DNA of 64,000 bases from JAKAAZ01 sp963817855 (lineage in GTDB: Bacteria; Acidobacteriota; Terriglobia; Terriglobales; Acidobacteriaceae). Position numbers and translations under genes: made by a program. Below are positions 43,534 to 52,576 of the stretch, piece after piece (position 1 is the first letter of the stretch; every line of letters begins with the position of its first letter). The DNA lies in assembly GCA_963817855.1 (NCBI GenBank), contig CAWFQA010000004.1, positions 186,001 to 250,000 on the forward strand. The letters are read 5' to 3'. The notes beneath the pieces are model-generated. The model was not told where the DNA came from and did no database searches. It saw only the letters and a program-made list of their open reading frames with translations.

Positions 43534-45426
43534 CTAGCCGGCACTTGTGCTAAGAATCGTTTTTTGTTCCGGCAGGGAAGTCACTGGAAGCCGGAGAGTG
43601 AATTGTGTGCCAACATCCACCTCAGATTCTACTTGAACAGAGCCATTGTGGAGTTGCAGGATACGATAGGTCATCGCCAAGCCAATCCCGGTTCCATCCC
43701 GCTTGGTCGTGAAGTAGAGATTGAAGATGCGGTTGAGGATCTCGCGCGGAATGCCACAGCCCTGGTCGCGGATTCTCAAGGTGGCCTCATGCCCATGCTG
43801 CCGCAGTTCCACGTGCAGTTCTCCGCCATCCGACATGGATTGCGCGCCATTCAGCAGCACATTCAACAGCGCCTGCTGGATCATATCGGCATCCACTCGA
43901 ACATAGACAGCAGAGCTGGGCACAATGCTCACCACGTTAACTGACCGTTGCGCCAAATCGGGCTCCGCCAGGGTGAGTACTGTGGTAACAATCGAGCGCA
44001 GATCGTGCATGGCGAGATCGAGTTCCACCGGTCGGGAAAAGTCAATCAAGGTCTGCACCACGCGGTCCAGACGGCGAATTTCATTGTGAATCACGTCGAC
44101 ATGTCGCTCGGCGGTGCTATCGTTGCGAGCTAGTTTTTCGCGCAGCAACTCCAGATGCACAACGATCGCGTTGATGGGGTTTTTCACTTCGTGACCCACG
44201 CCGGAGGTCAGCCTTCCCAGGTCCGCCAGACGCCGCGATACTTCCAGCTCATTCTCGATCTTCCGCATGGATTCGGTATCGTGCAGCGTCAGCAGGGCTG
44301 CCAGCGTGTCGGCAGGAGTGGTCGGGTCTTCGCTATGAATAAAATCGAGCGAGACCTGAATGCGGCGCCCGGTTTCCGTAATCACTTCCTCCTGCATCAA
44401 CATCACCCGCGCATTGAAGGCGCGGCGCACCACCTGGCCCAGCATGGATTGGCGATCGAAGATGTCATGCAGCTCGACCCCCAGCATACGTTGCCGGCTC
44501 ATGCCCAGAAAATGCTCCACAGAATCGCTGACCATTACAGCGCGTGCATCCTGCGTGAACAGCATCACGCCGTCCTGCAGGTTCTCCAGCACCTGATCGA
44601 GATTCTCTTTCAGGGCCGTGAAAACCTCCTCCACACTGCGCATGCGCTGGCCGATGCGTTCAATTTTGCTGGAAACGCGAGAGATTTCGTCCGATTTCGC
44701 CAACAACAGCCCGGACTCTGAGACCGGCTGCGGCTCGGCCAGCATGAACTGGTCGAGTCTGTCGCTGATCACCTGCAGCGGATGTAGCGCCATATTCGAA
44801 AGCAGCGCTGCCAGCACGATGGTCAGCAGTACCGACAGAACGACGATGACGAATTCCGCCCGCAGCCAAGGGGCCAACTGGGCGCGAAGGAAGGTGGTTC
44901 GGACGCCGACTCGGACTGTCAAGAACGGAGCGTTTTTTCGATCGAGGCCCGCATCCACGGCATAGACTGCGGGCGGTCCAAACACGATGCGAAACTTTTG
45001 CCATGCCGTTTGTTGCTGCAAGGAGACGAAGCTCGGCTGATGTGGCATGGCATGCCCCTGATACAGAGGGTCCGTGCTGAGCAGAATTTTTCCGTCGCTG
45101 TCCGCGATATTGATGTCGTAGATAGTCGGCTCGTAACGGATGAACGAGGTCAGCATCAAGTGGAGCGCCGCATCCTCTTGCAAAGCGCGTTCTACGGCCG
45201 CATTCAGTGCGGCAGTGTCGTTGGGAGGCAATGCAACGTGCGCCGTTCCATGCTCGACGGCCGCTCGCGCCGCCAGCACAACCTGATGGGCAGCGATATC
45301 GGTGTGCCGATAGCTCTGCTGGATTCTTTCTGAAAGCAATTGCGACAGGTAGAGAGCCGACAGCACAATCACCATGGCGGAGACCATCACGGTAATTGCC
45401 AAAACGAGCTTGAGTCGGATTCTCAT
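43534..45426 (-). CDS. Membrane sensor histidine kinase (HAMP, PAS, HisKA, HATPase)
   Basis: A 630-residue kinase. TM1 at about 7-28 (LVLAITVMVSAMVIVLSALYL), a periplasmic sensor of about 170 residues, TM2 (FVIVVLSVLLTIVLAALL), then HAMP, a PAS-like domain (LQDGVMLFTQDARAVMVSDS), the H-box GVGHEVKNPINAIVVHLELL with the phospho-His, N-box LLNVLLNGAQSM, G1 RDQGCGIP, F/G2 FNLYFTTKRDGTGIGLAM. This is the NtrB/ZraS-type layout, and the NtrC-type regulator lies upstream (45641-47017), 214 bp apart on the same strand, so they form a pair. The signal is unknown. Confidence 0.92.
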   Translation of the reverse strand: MRIRLKLVLAITVMVSAMVIVLSALYLSQLLSERIQQSYRHTDIAAHQVVLAARAAVEHGTAHVALPPNDTAALNAAVERALQEDAALHLMLTSFIRYEPTIYDINIADSDGKILLSTDPLYQGHAMPHQPSFVSLQQQTAWQKFRIVFGPPAVYAVDAGLDRKNAPFLTVRVGVRTTFLRAQLAPWLRAEFVIVVLSVLLTIVLAALLSNMALHPLQVISDRLDQFMLAEPQPVSESGLLLAKSDEISRVSSKIERIGQRMRSVEEVFTALKENLDQVLENLQDGVMLFTQDARAVMVSDSVEHFLGMSRQRMLGVELHDIFDRQSMLGQVVRRAFNARVMLMQEEVITETGRRIQVSLDFIHSEDPTTPADTLAALLTLHDTESMRKIENELEVSRRLADLGRLTSGVGHEVKNPINAIVVHLELLREKLARNDSTAERHVDVIHNEIRRLDRVVQTLIDFSRPVELDLAMHDLRSIVTTVLTLAEPDLAQRSVNVVSIVPSSAVYVRVDADMIQQALLNVLLNGAQSMSDGGELHVELRQHGHEATLRIRDQGCGIPREILNRIFNLYFTTKRDGTGIGLAMTYRILQLHNGSVQVESEVDVGTQFTLRLPVTSLPEQKTILSTSAG

Positions 45427-45640
45427 GGCGGATGCTGGATCGGTTCCCCCGGGGTGAGGCAGCACATTCACCCGGCGCTCAGTGTTCTCGAGAAATTCTA
45501 GCGATCCCCGAGGGAGGCGTTGACGCGGCCCGCATGGGATTCGAGCATGTTCCTGATTTCTGTGAATTGTCGAAATTCAGCTTGCCTCGGCGAGCTGTGT
45601 AAATATCGCCGCTTCGGTCTATAGACACAAGCAAAATGCT

Positions 45641-47017
45641 TTAGTCACTGCTCTCGGCCGAACTTCCGTATTCCTTGAGTTTATTGTGCAGTGTTTTCAG
45701 ACTGATTCCAAGAATATCCGCAGCCCGCGTTTTGTTATTTCCGGTCGACTCCAAAGTGCGCAGAATCAGGCGCTTTTCCGCTTCGTCCACCGTGGTTCCG
45801 ACGGGCATTTGCACCTGGTCGGATTCGACGACATTCGAAACCTGGGCCAAACCGAAACCTGGCGGCAAATGCTGGCGGGTCAGCACGCCGCTGCCGCACA
45901 GCACCACCGCCCGTTCGAGTACGTTGCGCAGTTCGCGAACGTTTCCCGGCCAGTCGTACGACTCGAATTCGCGGAGCAGGTCGGGCTCAATGCCGGTCAC
46001 CTGGCAGCCGTGCCGTTCGTTCATAGCAACAATGATGGAATCCGCAATCAGCGGAATATCTTCACGATGCCGGCGAAGCGGCGGCAATTCAATATTGAAG
46101 ACATTCAGCCGATAGAAGAGGTCGTTGCGCAAATGACCGTCGGCAATGGCAGTCGCGGGATCTTTATTGGTGGCCGCCAGCACCCGAACGTTGATCTGCG
46201 TTTCCACTTTGCTGCCCAGGCGCCGGAGCGTGCGGTCTTCCAAAACGCGCAGCAGCTTGGCCTGGGTGGCGATCGGCATTTCGCCAATCTCGTCCAGCAG
46301 CAGGGTGCCTTCCTCCGCCAGTTCAAAACAGCCGGCGCGACGTTCCACAGCTCCCGTGAACGCACCCCGTTCATGCCCGAAGATTTCGCTTTCGATCAAC
46401 GTTTCCGGAATGGCGGCGCAATTCACTGCGATGAACGGCTTACTGCTGCGACCGCTCAATTCGTGCAGGGTCCGCGCCACAACTTCTTTTCCGGTGCCGC
46501 TCTCTCCCGTGATCAGCACGGAAACATTATTAGGCGCAATCCGCTCAATCATGCGAAAAATGCTCTGCATGGGGGCAGATTTTCCAACCAGGGAGCCCAG
46601 CACCCCAGTTTCCTGCACCTTGCGGCGAACGTTCTCAATTTCCCGCTCTGCCAATTGTTGCGACCCGGCGCTGGCCAGCAGGCGTTTCAGTTGAATTGGG
46701 TCGACGGGCTTCTGGATGTAGTCGAATGCGCCCATCTTCATCGATTCCACAGCGCTTTCGATACTGCCCTGTGCGGTCAGCATAATGACGGCGAGCTTGT
46801 CCTGCAGCTTGACTAGGTGGGACAGCAAAGTAAGGCCATCCATACGCGGCATCTTCAAATCCGAAACCAGGATCGTCGGATGCCAGTCCTGGATGCGTTC
46901 CAGGGCCTCGACTCCGTCTCCCGCTACATCCGTGGCATATCCCCATCCTGAAATCAGTTCCGCCAGGCCCGTGCGGGCATTGGGTTCATCTTCGACAATT
47001 AAAACTCTTTGACTCAT
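45641..47017 (-). CDS. NtrC-family sigma-54-dependent response regulator
   Basis: A 458-residue activator. Receiver with VEDEPNART, phospho-acceptor Asp in LVSDLKMPRMDG and Lys in YIQKPVDP; AAA+ domain with Walker A GESGTGKEVVA, sigma-54 contact loop GHERGAFTGA, Walker B LLLDEIGEMP, and RLNVFNIELPPLRRR-like sensor region LPPLRRHREDIP; Fis-type HTH at the end (EKRLILRTLESTGNNKTRAADILGISLKTLHNKL). The start ATG 47017 gives MSQRVLIVEDE. It should bind upstream of sigma-54 promoters and act when phosphorylated by the kinase encoded downstream. Confidence 0.95.
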   Translation of the reverse strand: MSQRVLIVEDEPNARTGLAELISGWGYATDVAGDGVEALERIQDWHPTILVSDLKMPRMDGLTLLSHLVKLQDKLAVIMLTAQGSIESAVESMKMGAFDYIQKPVDPIQLKRLLASAGSQQLAEREIENVRRKVQETGVLGSLVGKSAPMQSIFRMIERIAPNNVSVLITGESGTGKEVVARTLHELSGRSSKPFIAVNCAAIPETLIESEIFGHERGAFTGAVERRAGCFELAEEGTLLLDEIGEMPIATQAKLLRVLEDRTLRRLGSKVETQINVRVLAATNKDPATAIADGHLRNDLFYRLNVFNIELPPLRRHREDIPLIADSIIVAMNERHGCQVTGIEPDLLREFESYDWPGNVRELRNVLERAVVLCGSGVLTRQHLPPGFGLAQVSNVVESDQVQMPVGTTVDEAEKRLILRTLESTGNNKTRAADILGISLKTLHNKLKEYGSSAESSD

Positions 47018-47171
47018 AAGGTTCAGCGTTTCTTTTTGGGCACCGAAAAAGTGGGCAAACTGTCTCTCCAGCAAGCGATCCCAAGGTGCCTATGCTGTCC
47101 TGTTTGTACCATGGAGCGCGGATTATCGCTCATCGCAGCAAGCGTGGCCTCGATGTATTCTGAAGTGTCAT

Positions 47172-47513
47172 ATGGATTACGAAATTTCCGTTCCAGATCT
47201 TCAAGAAAAGCTGAAGCAGTCGGACTCCGTGTCCAGTGAGCGCTCGTTCTGCTTGTTGGACGTGCGTGAGCTGTGGGAGGCGGAGCTGTGTCGCTTGCCC
47301 GGGGCTCGCCTGATTCCCATGGGAGATATGCCGTCGAGGGCGCATCAGGAACTGGATCCGGACGCCCACATCGTCGTCTATTGCCATCATGGGATCCGCT
47401 CTCTGAGCGTGGTACTTTGGCTGCGCGAGCAAGGATTTGAACGAGCGCAATCGCTCGCAGGTGGAATTGAACGCTGGGCCCAAATTGCTGACCCATCGAT
47501 GGCCCAATATTGA
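47172..47513 (+). CDS. Rhodanese-like domain protein
   Basis: A 113-residue single-domain rhodanese. The domain starts ISVPDLQEKLKQ and FCLLDVRELWEAELCRLPGA, and the active-site loop is VVYCHHGIRS with the persulfide-forming Cys. The GGIERWAQ end is typical. Rhodaneses carry sulfane sulfur. mobA, a molybdenum cofactor enzyme, lies two genes downstream, and MPT-related sulfur transfer uses rhodaneses, but a direct link is speculation. The M20 gene follows 42 bases later on the same strand. Confidence 0.9.
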   Translation: MDYEISVPDLQEKLKQSDSVSSERSFCLLDVRELWEAELCRLPGARLIPMGDMPSRAHQELDPDAHIVVYCHHGIRSLSVVLWLREQGFERAQSLAGGIERWAQIADPSMAQY

Positions 47514-47555
47514 ACCTTGCGTCATCATGCACGTTTGACATTCCGAGGAATGCTT

Positions 47556-48935
47556 ATGCCGACAGAAGCTCTCCAATTCGCACGCGAGAATCAAATCCGA
47601 TTTCTTGATGAGCTGAAGGATCTGTTGCGAATTCCGTCCATCTCCACTTTGCCCGAACATCGCGGCGACGTTCGCCACGCTGCTGAGGTATTGGCCGCTG
47701 AACTGAAACGCATCGGCATGGAGCACGTGGAGGTGATTGAAAGCAGCGGTCATCCGCTGGTGTACGCGGACTGGCTGCATGCGAAAGGCAAGGCGACCTG
47801 CCTTTGCTATGGACACTACGATGTTCAGCCGCCCGATCCGCTGGATGAGTGGACGACACCGCCGTTTGAACCGGCCGAGCGCAATGGCAACATCTACGCA
47901 CGCGGGGCGGTGGATGACAAGGGCCAGACGTACATGCACATCAAGGCGCTGGAAAGCCTGCTGCACGCGCATGAGGGCAAGCTGCCGCTGAATGTTCGCA
48001 TCATTCTGGAAGGCGAAGAGGAAGTTGGCGGCGAAGGGATTGCACAGTTTGTCCGCGAGCATCCGGACCGTTTGCGGGCCGACTTTGCATTGATCTCCGA
48101 CACAGAAATGTTTGCGCCGGATCTGCCGACGCTTTGCGTTGGTCTGCGCGGCATGATCTATACCGAAATCGAGGCTCGCGGAGCTGCGACCGATTTGCAT
48201 TCCGGCATGTATGGAGGCGCGGCTCCCAATCCATTTTTTGCGTTATGCCAGGTGCTGTCGCAGTTGAAGGATGACAACGGACATATCCTGATCCCCGGTC
48301 TTTATGACGATGTTGTGGCACCCTCCGCAGCCGAGTTAAAGGCCTGGAAGTCGCTCCCTTTCGATCAGGCCGAATTTCAAAAGAAAGAAGTTGGCTCGTC
48401 CGCGCTGACCGGCGAAGAGGAGTATTCCATTCTGGAGCGTCTCTGGGCTCGTCCCACGCTTGAAATTCACGGCATGCCCGGTGGGTTTATCGGCGATGGC
48501 GCCAAAACCGTGATTCCCGCCAAAGCGTCGGCCAAGGTGTCGCTGCGTTTGGTTCCGGAGATGGAGCCACGCAAGATTTTTGATCTGTACAAGAAATATG
48601 TGGACTCGATCTGTCCCAAAGGCATCTCGCTCAATGTTCGATTGATTCATTCGGGCGATGCGATCGTGATCGGCGTGGATAATCCGTACGTGAAAGCCGC
48701 CACGGCCGCGCTGCATGAAGTTTTCAAGAAGGACACGGTCTTCATCCGCTCCGGCGGGTCGATCCCAATCGTCGGCGACTTCGAGCGCAGCCTGAAAATT
48801 CCGTCGGTCATGATGGGCTTCGGACTGCCGGATGACAACCTGCACGCTCCCAACGAGAAATTCTGCATTGCAAATTTCTATCGTGGCATCGAATCGCTGA
48901 TTCGCTTCTTCGAGAAACTGGGTGGGCAGCCGTAG
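47556..48935 (+). CDS. M20 family dipeptidase/metallopeptidase
   Basis: A 459-residue zinc peptidase. The N-terminus PSISTLPEHRGDVRHAAEVLAAE is typical; zinc and catalytic residues appear in YGHYDVQPPDPLDEW (His, Asp), YARGAVDDKGQTY (Asp), ILEGEEEVGGEG (catalytic Glu-Glu), ISDTEMF (Asp), and the late GFGLPDDNLHAPNE (His). A dimerisation domain lies in between (LHSGMYGGAAPNP). The start ATG 47556 follows GAGGA by seven bases. Such enzymes cleave dipeptides such as carnosine or peptides with N-terminal substitutions. Confidence 0.93.
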   Translation: MPTEALQFARENQIRFLDELKDLLRIPSISTLPEHRGDVRHAAEVLAAELKRIGMEHVEVIESSGHPLVYADWLHAKGKATCLCYGHYDVQPPDPLDEWTTPPFEPAERNGNIYARGAVDDKGQTYMHIKALESLLHAHEGKLPLNVRIILEGEEEVGGEGIAQFVREHPDRLRADFALISDTEMFAPDLPTLCVGLRGMIYTEIEARGAATDLHSGMYGGAAPNPFFALCQVLSQLKDDNGHILIPGLYDDVVAPSAAELKAWKSLPFDQAEFQKKEVGSSALTGEEEYSILERLWARPTLEIHGMPGGFIGDGAKTVIPAKASAKVSLRLVPEMEPRKIFDLYKKYVDSICPKGISLNVRLIHSGDAIVIGVDNPYVKAATAALHEVFKKDTVFIRSGGSIPIVGDFERSLKIPSVMMGFGLPDDNLHAPNEKFCIANFYRGIESLIRFFEKLGGQP

Positions 48936-48979
48936 TGCGGCCCTGCTCGTTCTCGAGCAGCGATTCTGGAAACAGGACG

Positions 48980-49705
48980 ATGGGCGATTCTACGGAAATA
49001 TCCGGATTTGTTCTGGCGGGCGGTCGCAGTTCGCGGCTCGGTCGCGACAAAGCTCTGTTGCCGTGGCCTCCCAATGCTTTCGCGGAAGGGAACGGCCAGA
49101 CGCTGCTGGGGCACGCGATTGCGCGACTCCAATCTATTTGCACCACAGTTTCTATTTGTGCCAACCGCGACAGTATTCCGTTCGCGGGAGTCATCATTCC
49201 GGACGCATTGCCCGGAAGCGGTCCCCTGGGTGGAATCGTAGCCGCACTGGAATATTCGACAACCGATTGGAACCTGATGCTGGCGGTCGATTTGCCGTTT
49301 CTTCCGGTGGAGGTGCTGCAGGCCCTAGTGACTTGTGTGCGGCCGCCAGAAGGAACCGTTCTCAGTTTGCCGGCGTCTTCGCTGCAAACGGTCGCGTGCA
49401 TCCTTCCGGAGTTGGATGGATTGCCGCAGCCGCTCTGCGGGCTCTACCATCGTGACCTGGCGCCAGGACTTCGAGCGGCACTTGATTCTGGGAAATTCAA
49501 GGTAATGGCCGCATTGCAGGAGGCGTGTGATCAAGTCGCGCCCAGCTCGGACCTGCAATCCGCACGCCGGGAGCTTGGTATCGAGATGTGGGACGTGAGA
49601 GCTTTTGCGGCTGCACCGCCATCGGCGCCGAATCCGAGCGAATGGTTTCTCAACATCAACACCCCGCAGGACTGGCAGCATGCTCGCCAGCTTCACTTCC
49701 GATAA
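48980..49705 (+). CDS. mobA: Molybdenum cofactor guanylyltransferase MobA
   Basis: A 241-residue nucleotidyltransferase. The signature GFVLAGGRSSRLGRDKALLPW binds GTP; PDALPGSGPLGGIVAALE and LMLAVDLPFLPVE (metal Asp) complete the active site; NINTPQDW is the usual end of the domain. It adds GMP to molybdopterin to make the bis-MGD form used by DMSO-reductase-type enzymes. The start ATG 48980 has AGGA upstream. No other moa/moe/mob gene is visible here. The ABC ATPase begins 43 bases downstream. Confidence 0.88.
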   Translation: MGDSTEISGFVLAGGRSSRLGRDKALLPWPPNAFAEGNGQTLLGHAIARLQSICTTVSICANRDSIPFAGVIIPDALPGSGPLGGIVAALEYSTTDWNLMLAVDLPFLPVEVLQALVTCVRPPEGTVLSLPASSLQTVACILPELDGLPQPLCGLYHRDLAPGLRAALDSGKFKVMAALQEACDQVAPSSDLQSARRELGIEMWDVRAFAAAPPSAPNPSEWFLNINTPQDWQHARQLHFR

Positions 49706-49748
49706 TTCTCGGCAGCAATTCGCCGCAACTTCGGCTATCTTCAAAAGA

Positions 49749-50537
49749 ATGGCAGAACACAAATCCACGCCGCCCCAGCCTTTCATCGCCTTTGAACACG
49801 TCTGCAAACGGTTCGGCGACAATGTCGTGCTGGATGACGTCAGCTTTTTCGTGCTACCTGGGGAAACTCTCTGCATCATCGGACGAAGCGGCGTCGGCAA
49901 GTCGGTATCGCTGGAAATCATCATGGGATTTCTCAAACCGGATGGCGGCCGAATCATCGTCAAGGGAGAAGACGTAACCGATTTTACCGAAGAGCGGATG
50001 CAGTCGATCCGGCGCGATGTGACCATGGTGTTTCAAAGTGGTGCGCTCTTCGATTCGCTGACTGTCTTTGAAAATGTCGCGTTCCCCTTGCGGCAGCGGG
50101 GCGAGCTGAGTGAAGACCAGATTGACCAGATCGTGAACGGCCTGCTGGGGATGGTAGGAGTAAGTGAGATGGCACACGGCCTGCCTTCGGATCTTTCCAC
50201 GGGCATGCGTCGAGCGGTGGCCATTGGACGAGCCCTGGCAGCGCAGCCAGAAGCCATCCTTTACGACGAGCCGACGACCATGGTTGATCCCTTGATGGCC
50301 CACCTGATGGGAAACCTGATCCAGAAAGTGAAAATCCAACTGCGGCTGACGAGCATCGTGGTGACTCACGATATGCAGATTGCCGAAAAGCTGGCCGACC
50401 GCGTTCTGTTTTTGCACGAGGGGAAGGCGGAGTTTTTTGGAACGGTGCAGCAACTGCGCCAGACGACCGATCCGGTTCTGCAGGAGTTTCTGCGTCTGGA
50501 CGAGCGCACGTTACCAAACCCTGCGCTGTGGAAATAA
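49749..50537 (+). CDS. ABC transporter ATP-binding protein (MlaF/Mkl-like)
   Basis: A 262-residue ATPase. Walker A GRSGVGKSVSLE, Q-loop VFQSGALFDSL (the SGALFDSLTVFENVAFPL stretch is typical of MlaF/TLA lipid-transport ATPases), signature DLSTGMRRAVAIGRAL, Walker B AILYDEPTTMVDP and H-loop VVTHDMQ. The signature is LSTGM in place of LSGGM. Members move phospholipids or lipophilic compounds with MlaE and MlaD, but neither partner is next to it; they must be encoded elsewhere. The N-terminal 13 residues are nonconserved. The start ATG 49749 lies 43 bases after mobA. Confidence 0.88.
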   Translation: MAEHKSTPPQPFIAFEHVCKRFGDNVVLDDVSFFVLPGETLCIIGRSGVGKSVSLEIIMGFLKPDGGRIIVKGEDVTDFTEERMQSIRRDVTMVFQSGALFDSLTVFENVAFPLRQRGELSEDQIDQIVNGLLGMVGVSEMAHGLPSDLSTGMRRAVAIGRALAAQPEAILYDEPTTMVDPLMAHLMGNLIQKVKIQLRLTSIVVTHDMQIAEKLADRVLFLHEGKAEFFGTVQQLRQTTDPVLQEFLRLDERTLPNPALWK

Positions 50538-50939
50538 AACATGTCTTGCCTGCGGCTAGCTTCGGTAACCTATTCAGGTGGAGAAGTTTGGGGTCAGATA
50601 CCTTTGTGTCCGGGCTCACCTAATTTGATTGCAATCTGTCCCCCGACCATCTACCATCGTGGAAACGTTGGTTCCCGCAACGGGGTTACCGTTATCCGTT
50701 ACACGGCATCTAATTTGAAAGCCGCTTAAAGACCGCAGTTCTCTAACGCAAGCTCGATAGGTTTATAGATTCGATAATAATTCTTTTATATCGTGAAAGT
50801 TTTAACTTTCAGTTTGCATTCAGGCAAGTGACCACTGCTAAGATGGCCCTGTCCTGTTGACTTCTTCTTGAGACCTTTTCGCTTTCCTTCTGCCTGTTGT
50901 GGCGACTCACAAACGCAAGTCAAGTAGAGAAGACACAGA
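50538..50939. other. 402-bp leader of sugar-transferase gene; AT-rich, hairpins
   Basis: No gene is visible. The right half is markedly AT-rich (50755-50820, including TTTATAGATTCGATAATAATTC), a likely promoter region although I cannot fix -35/-10 boxes. A GAAAGTT-TT-AACTTTC inverted repeat lies at 50795-50810. The left part contains GGGGTCAGATACC (50589-50601), a string I associate with remnants beside REP-associated transposases; it may be an old mobile-element scar. The gene downstream starts at 50940 after GTAGAGAAGACACAGA. Confidence 0.4.
50795..50810. promoter_or_regulatory. Inverted repeat GAAAGTT-TT-AACTTTC upstream of sugar transferase
   Basis: Seven-base perfect arms at 50795-50801 and 50804-50810 separated by two bases, about 130 bp before the start codon and directly after the most AT-rich part of the leader. 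Position and symmetry fit an operator for a dimeric regulator. The loop is too small for a good RNA hairpin and no T-run follows. Confidence 0.35.
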
Positions 50940-52481
50940 ATGGCTTCCCCTGATCTAAGTCATTGGTTTCCGGCCCGAAGGGCGGATAATTTTGTCGAGT
51001 TGCGCCCCCGTGTGGGCGGAATCGGCCCCGCTGGCCGCAGCCCGTCCCGCACAGTGACCTTCCTGTGGATGGCAGTCGACATTCTTACCGTTGTCGTGGC
51101 CGCCGTGCTGGCGACGCACTTCCGCAGAGCCAATTTCCTTTCCTACTTTGACAACCGCGCTCCGCTGGCGCAGAATCCTTCCTCCTTGCTGCTGTACCTG
51201 GCAGGGTTCTCGCTGATTTTGATCGTGGTAAGCCGCGCGCACGGGCTCTATGGCCCGTTACAGGCGTTTAGTGGATTGAGGGAGCAGCGGCTGACGGTGC
51301 AGACCTGTTTCACGGCCAGCTTAATCCTGGCTGGCGCCTTGTACTTTGGACGGGCCGACTCCATCTCTCGGGCCGTGGTTATTGCCACGCTGGTTGCCAC
51401 TACACTGTTTCTTTGTCTGCGGCGTGCCGTCTGGCGTCTCACTCTTTACAAAAGGTACGAAAATGGTCTGGATACCAAGAATGTTCTGGTGATCGGGACT
51501 GGCTCTCTGGGGCTCGCGATTCGCAGCCACCTGCAGCGGATTCGCCACCTCGGTTTCACCTTCAAAGGATTTGTGCAGATTTCGCCCGACGGCACGGAGT
51601 TGGGGAATCTGTATCCGGACTCGCAGGCCGACGAACAGCCAATGGAAATTCTGGGCAATTTGCCGGAATTGGGAGACCTGATTCGTCGCCATTTCATCGA
51701 TGAAATTTTCGTGACCGGCCCGTGTGAGCGAGGCGTAGTCAAGCGCCTGATTGCCCAAGCCAGTGTCTGGGGCGTCGACGTCCGCGTGGTACCCGACTTG
51801 TATGACGGCCTCGCCTGGAGCGCGCCGATTGAATATGTCGGGCAATTTCCAACCATGCCATTGCATCGTCATCACATTCCAGTGGTAGGGCTGTTGATGA
51901 AACGATGCCTTGACATTCTTGTTTCCATGCTGGCATTGATCGTTCTGAGCCCGCTGATTCTGTTCATCATCGTCGTCGTCCGGCTGGATTCTCCCGGCCC
52001 GATCTTCTACGGGGCCGAACGGATTGGGAGAAAAGGCCGCACCTTCCGCTGCTGGAAGTTCCGCACCATGGTAGTAAATGCAGACTCGCTGCAGGAGCAG
52101 TTTAACCACAAGAATGAGCGCGACGGCGTGCTGTTCAAGATGACCGGGGATCCGCGCGTGACCCGGATTGGCAAGTTCCTGCGCAAGTATTCGCTCGATG
52201 AAATGCCGCAATTTATCAACGTACTCGCGGGTCACATGAGTGTGGTTGGACCTCGTCCTCCCCTGGCTGGCGAAGTTCGCTTATATGAACTGCGGCATCT
52301 GCGTCGCCTTGAAGTTCTCCCCGGAATCACTGGGTTGTGGCAGGTGCAGGCCCGCCGGGACCCCTCGTTCGATCAGTACATTTCGCTCGATACCGCCTAC
52401 ATCGACAATTGGAGCCTGTGGCTCGATCTGAAGATCATGACTCGGACCGTCGGTGTGGTCCTCAGCGGTACCGGGACCTAG
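50940..52481 (+). CDS. Polyprenyl glycosylphosphotransferase (exopolysaccharide initiation, WbaP-like)
   Basis: A 513-residue inner-membrane enzyme transferring a sugar-1-phosphate to undecaprenyl phosphate, the first step of exopolysaccharide or O-antigen synthesis. About four N-terminal transmembrane segments, a central nucleotide-fold domain (NVLVIGTGSLGLAIRSHL), a fifth hydrophobic segment (LDILVSMLALIVLSPLILFI) and the C-terminal sugar-transferase domain: DSPGPIFYGAERIGRKG, FRCWKFRTM, YSLDEMPQFINVLAGHMSVV, GPRPP and LPGITGLWQV. It stands alone with its own long leader, so other EPS genes are elsewhere. Confidence 0.93.
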   Translation: MASPDLSHWFPARRADNFVELRPRVGGIGPAGRSPSRTVTFLWMAVDILTVVVAAVLATHFRRANFLSYFDNRAPLAQNPSSLLLYLAGFSLILIVVSRAHGLYGPLQAFSGLREQRLTVQTCFTASLILAGALYFGRADSISRAVVIATLVATTLFLCLRRAVWRLTLYKRYENGLDTKNVLVIGTGSLGLAIRSHLQRIRHLGFTFKGFVQISPDGTELGNLYPDSQADEQPMEILGNLPELGDLIRRHFIDEIFVTGPCERGVVKRLIAQASVWGVDVRVVPDLYDGLAWSAPIEYVGQFPTMPLHRHHIPVVGLLMKRCLDILVSMLALIVLSPLILFIIVVVRLDSPGPIFYGAERIGRKGRTFRCWKFRTMVVNADSLQEQFNHKNERDGVLFKMTGDPRVTRIGKFLRKYSLDEMPQFINVLAGHMSVVGPRPPLAGEVRLYELRHLRRLEVLPGITGLWQVQARRDPSFDQYISLDTAYIDNWSLWLDLKIMTRTVGVVLSGTGT

Positions 52482-52576
52482 ACCATTTCTCGCGCACTCC
52501 AGTCTTGCTGCATAGGCCGTAGACGACTCAATCGGCGTCGTTTGTCTCTGCCGTTTTCGCTGGTTACACTAGGTCA

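Noticed and set aside
45686..46816. 376-codon open frame antisense to the NtrC-type regulator
   Set aside because: A codon-bias shadow of the real gene; composition is His/Gln/Arg-rich with no fold.
47130..48200. 356-codon open frame antisense to rhodanese and M20 genes
   Set aside because: The opposite strand carries clear catalytic motifs of two known families.
51321..52235. Long minus-strand open frame opposite the sugar transferase
   Set aside because: Shadow of a gene with full family motifs.
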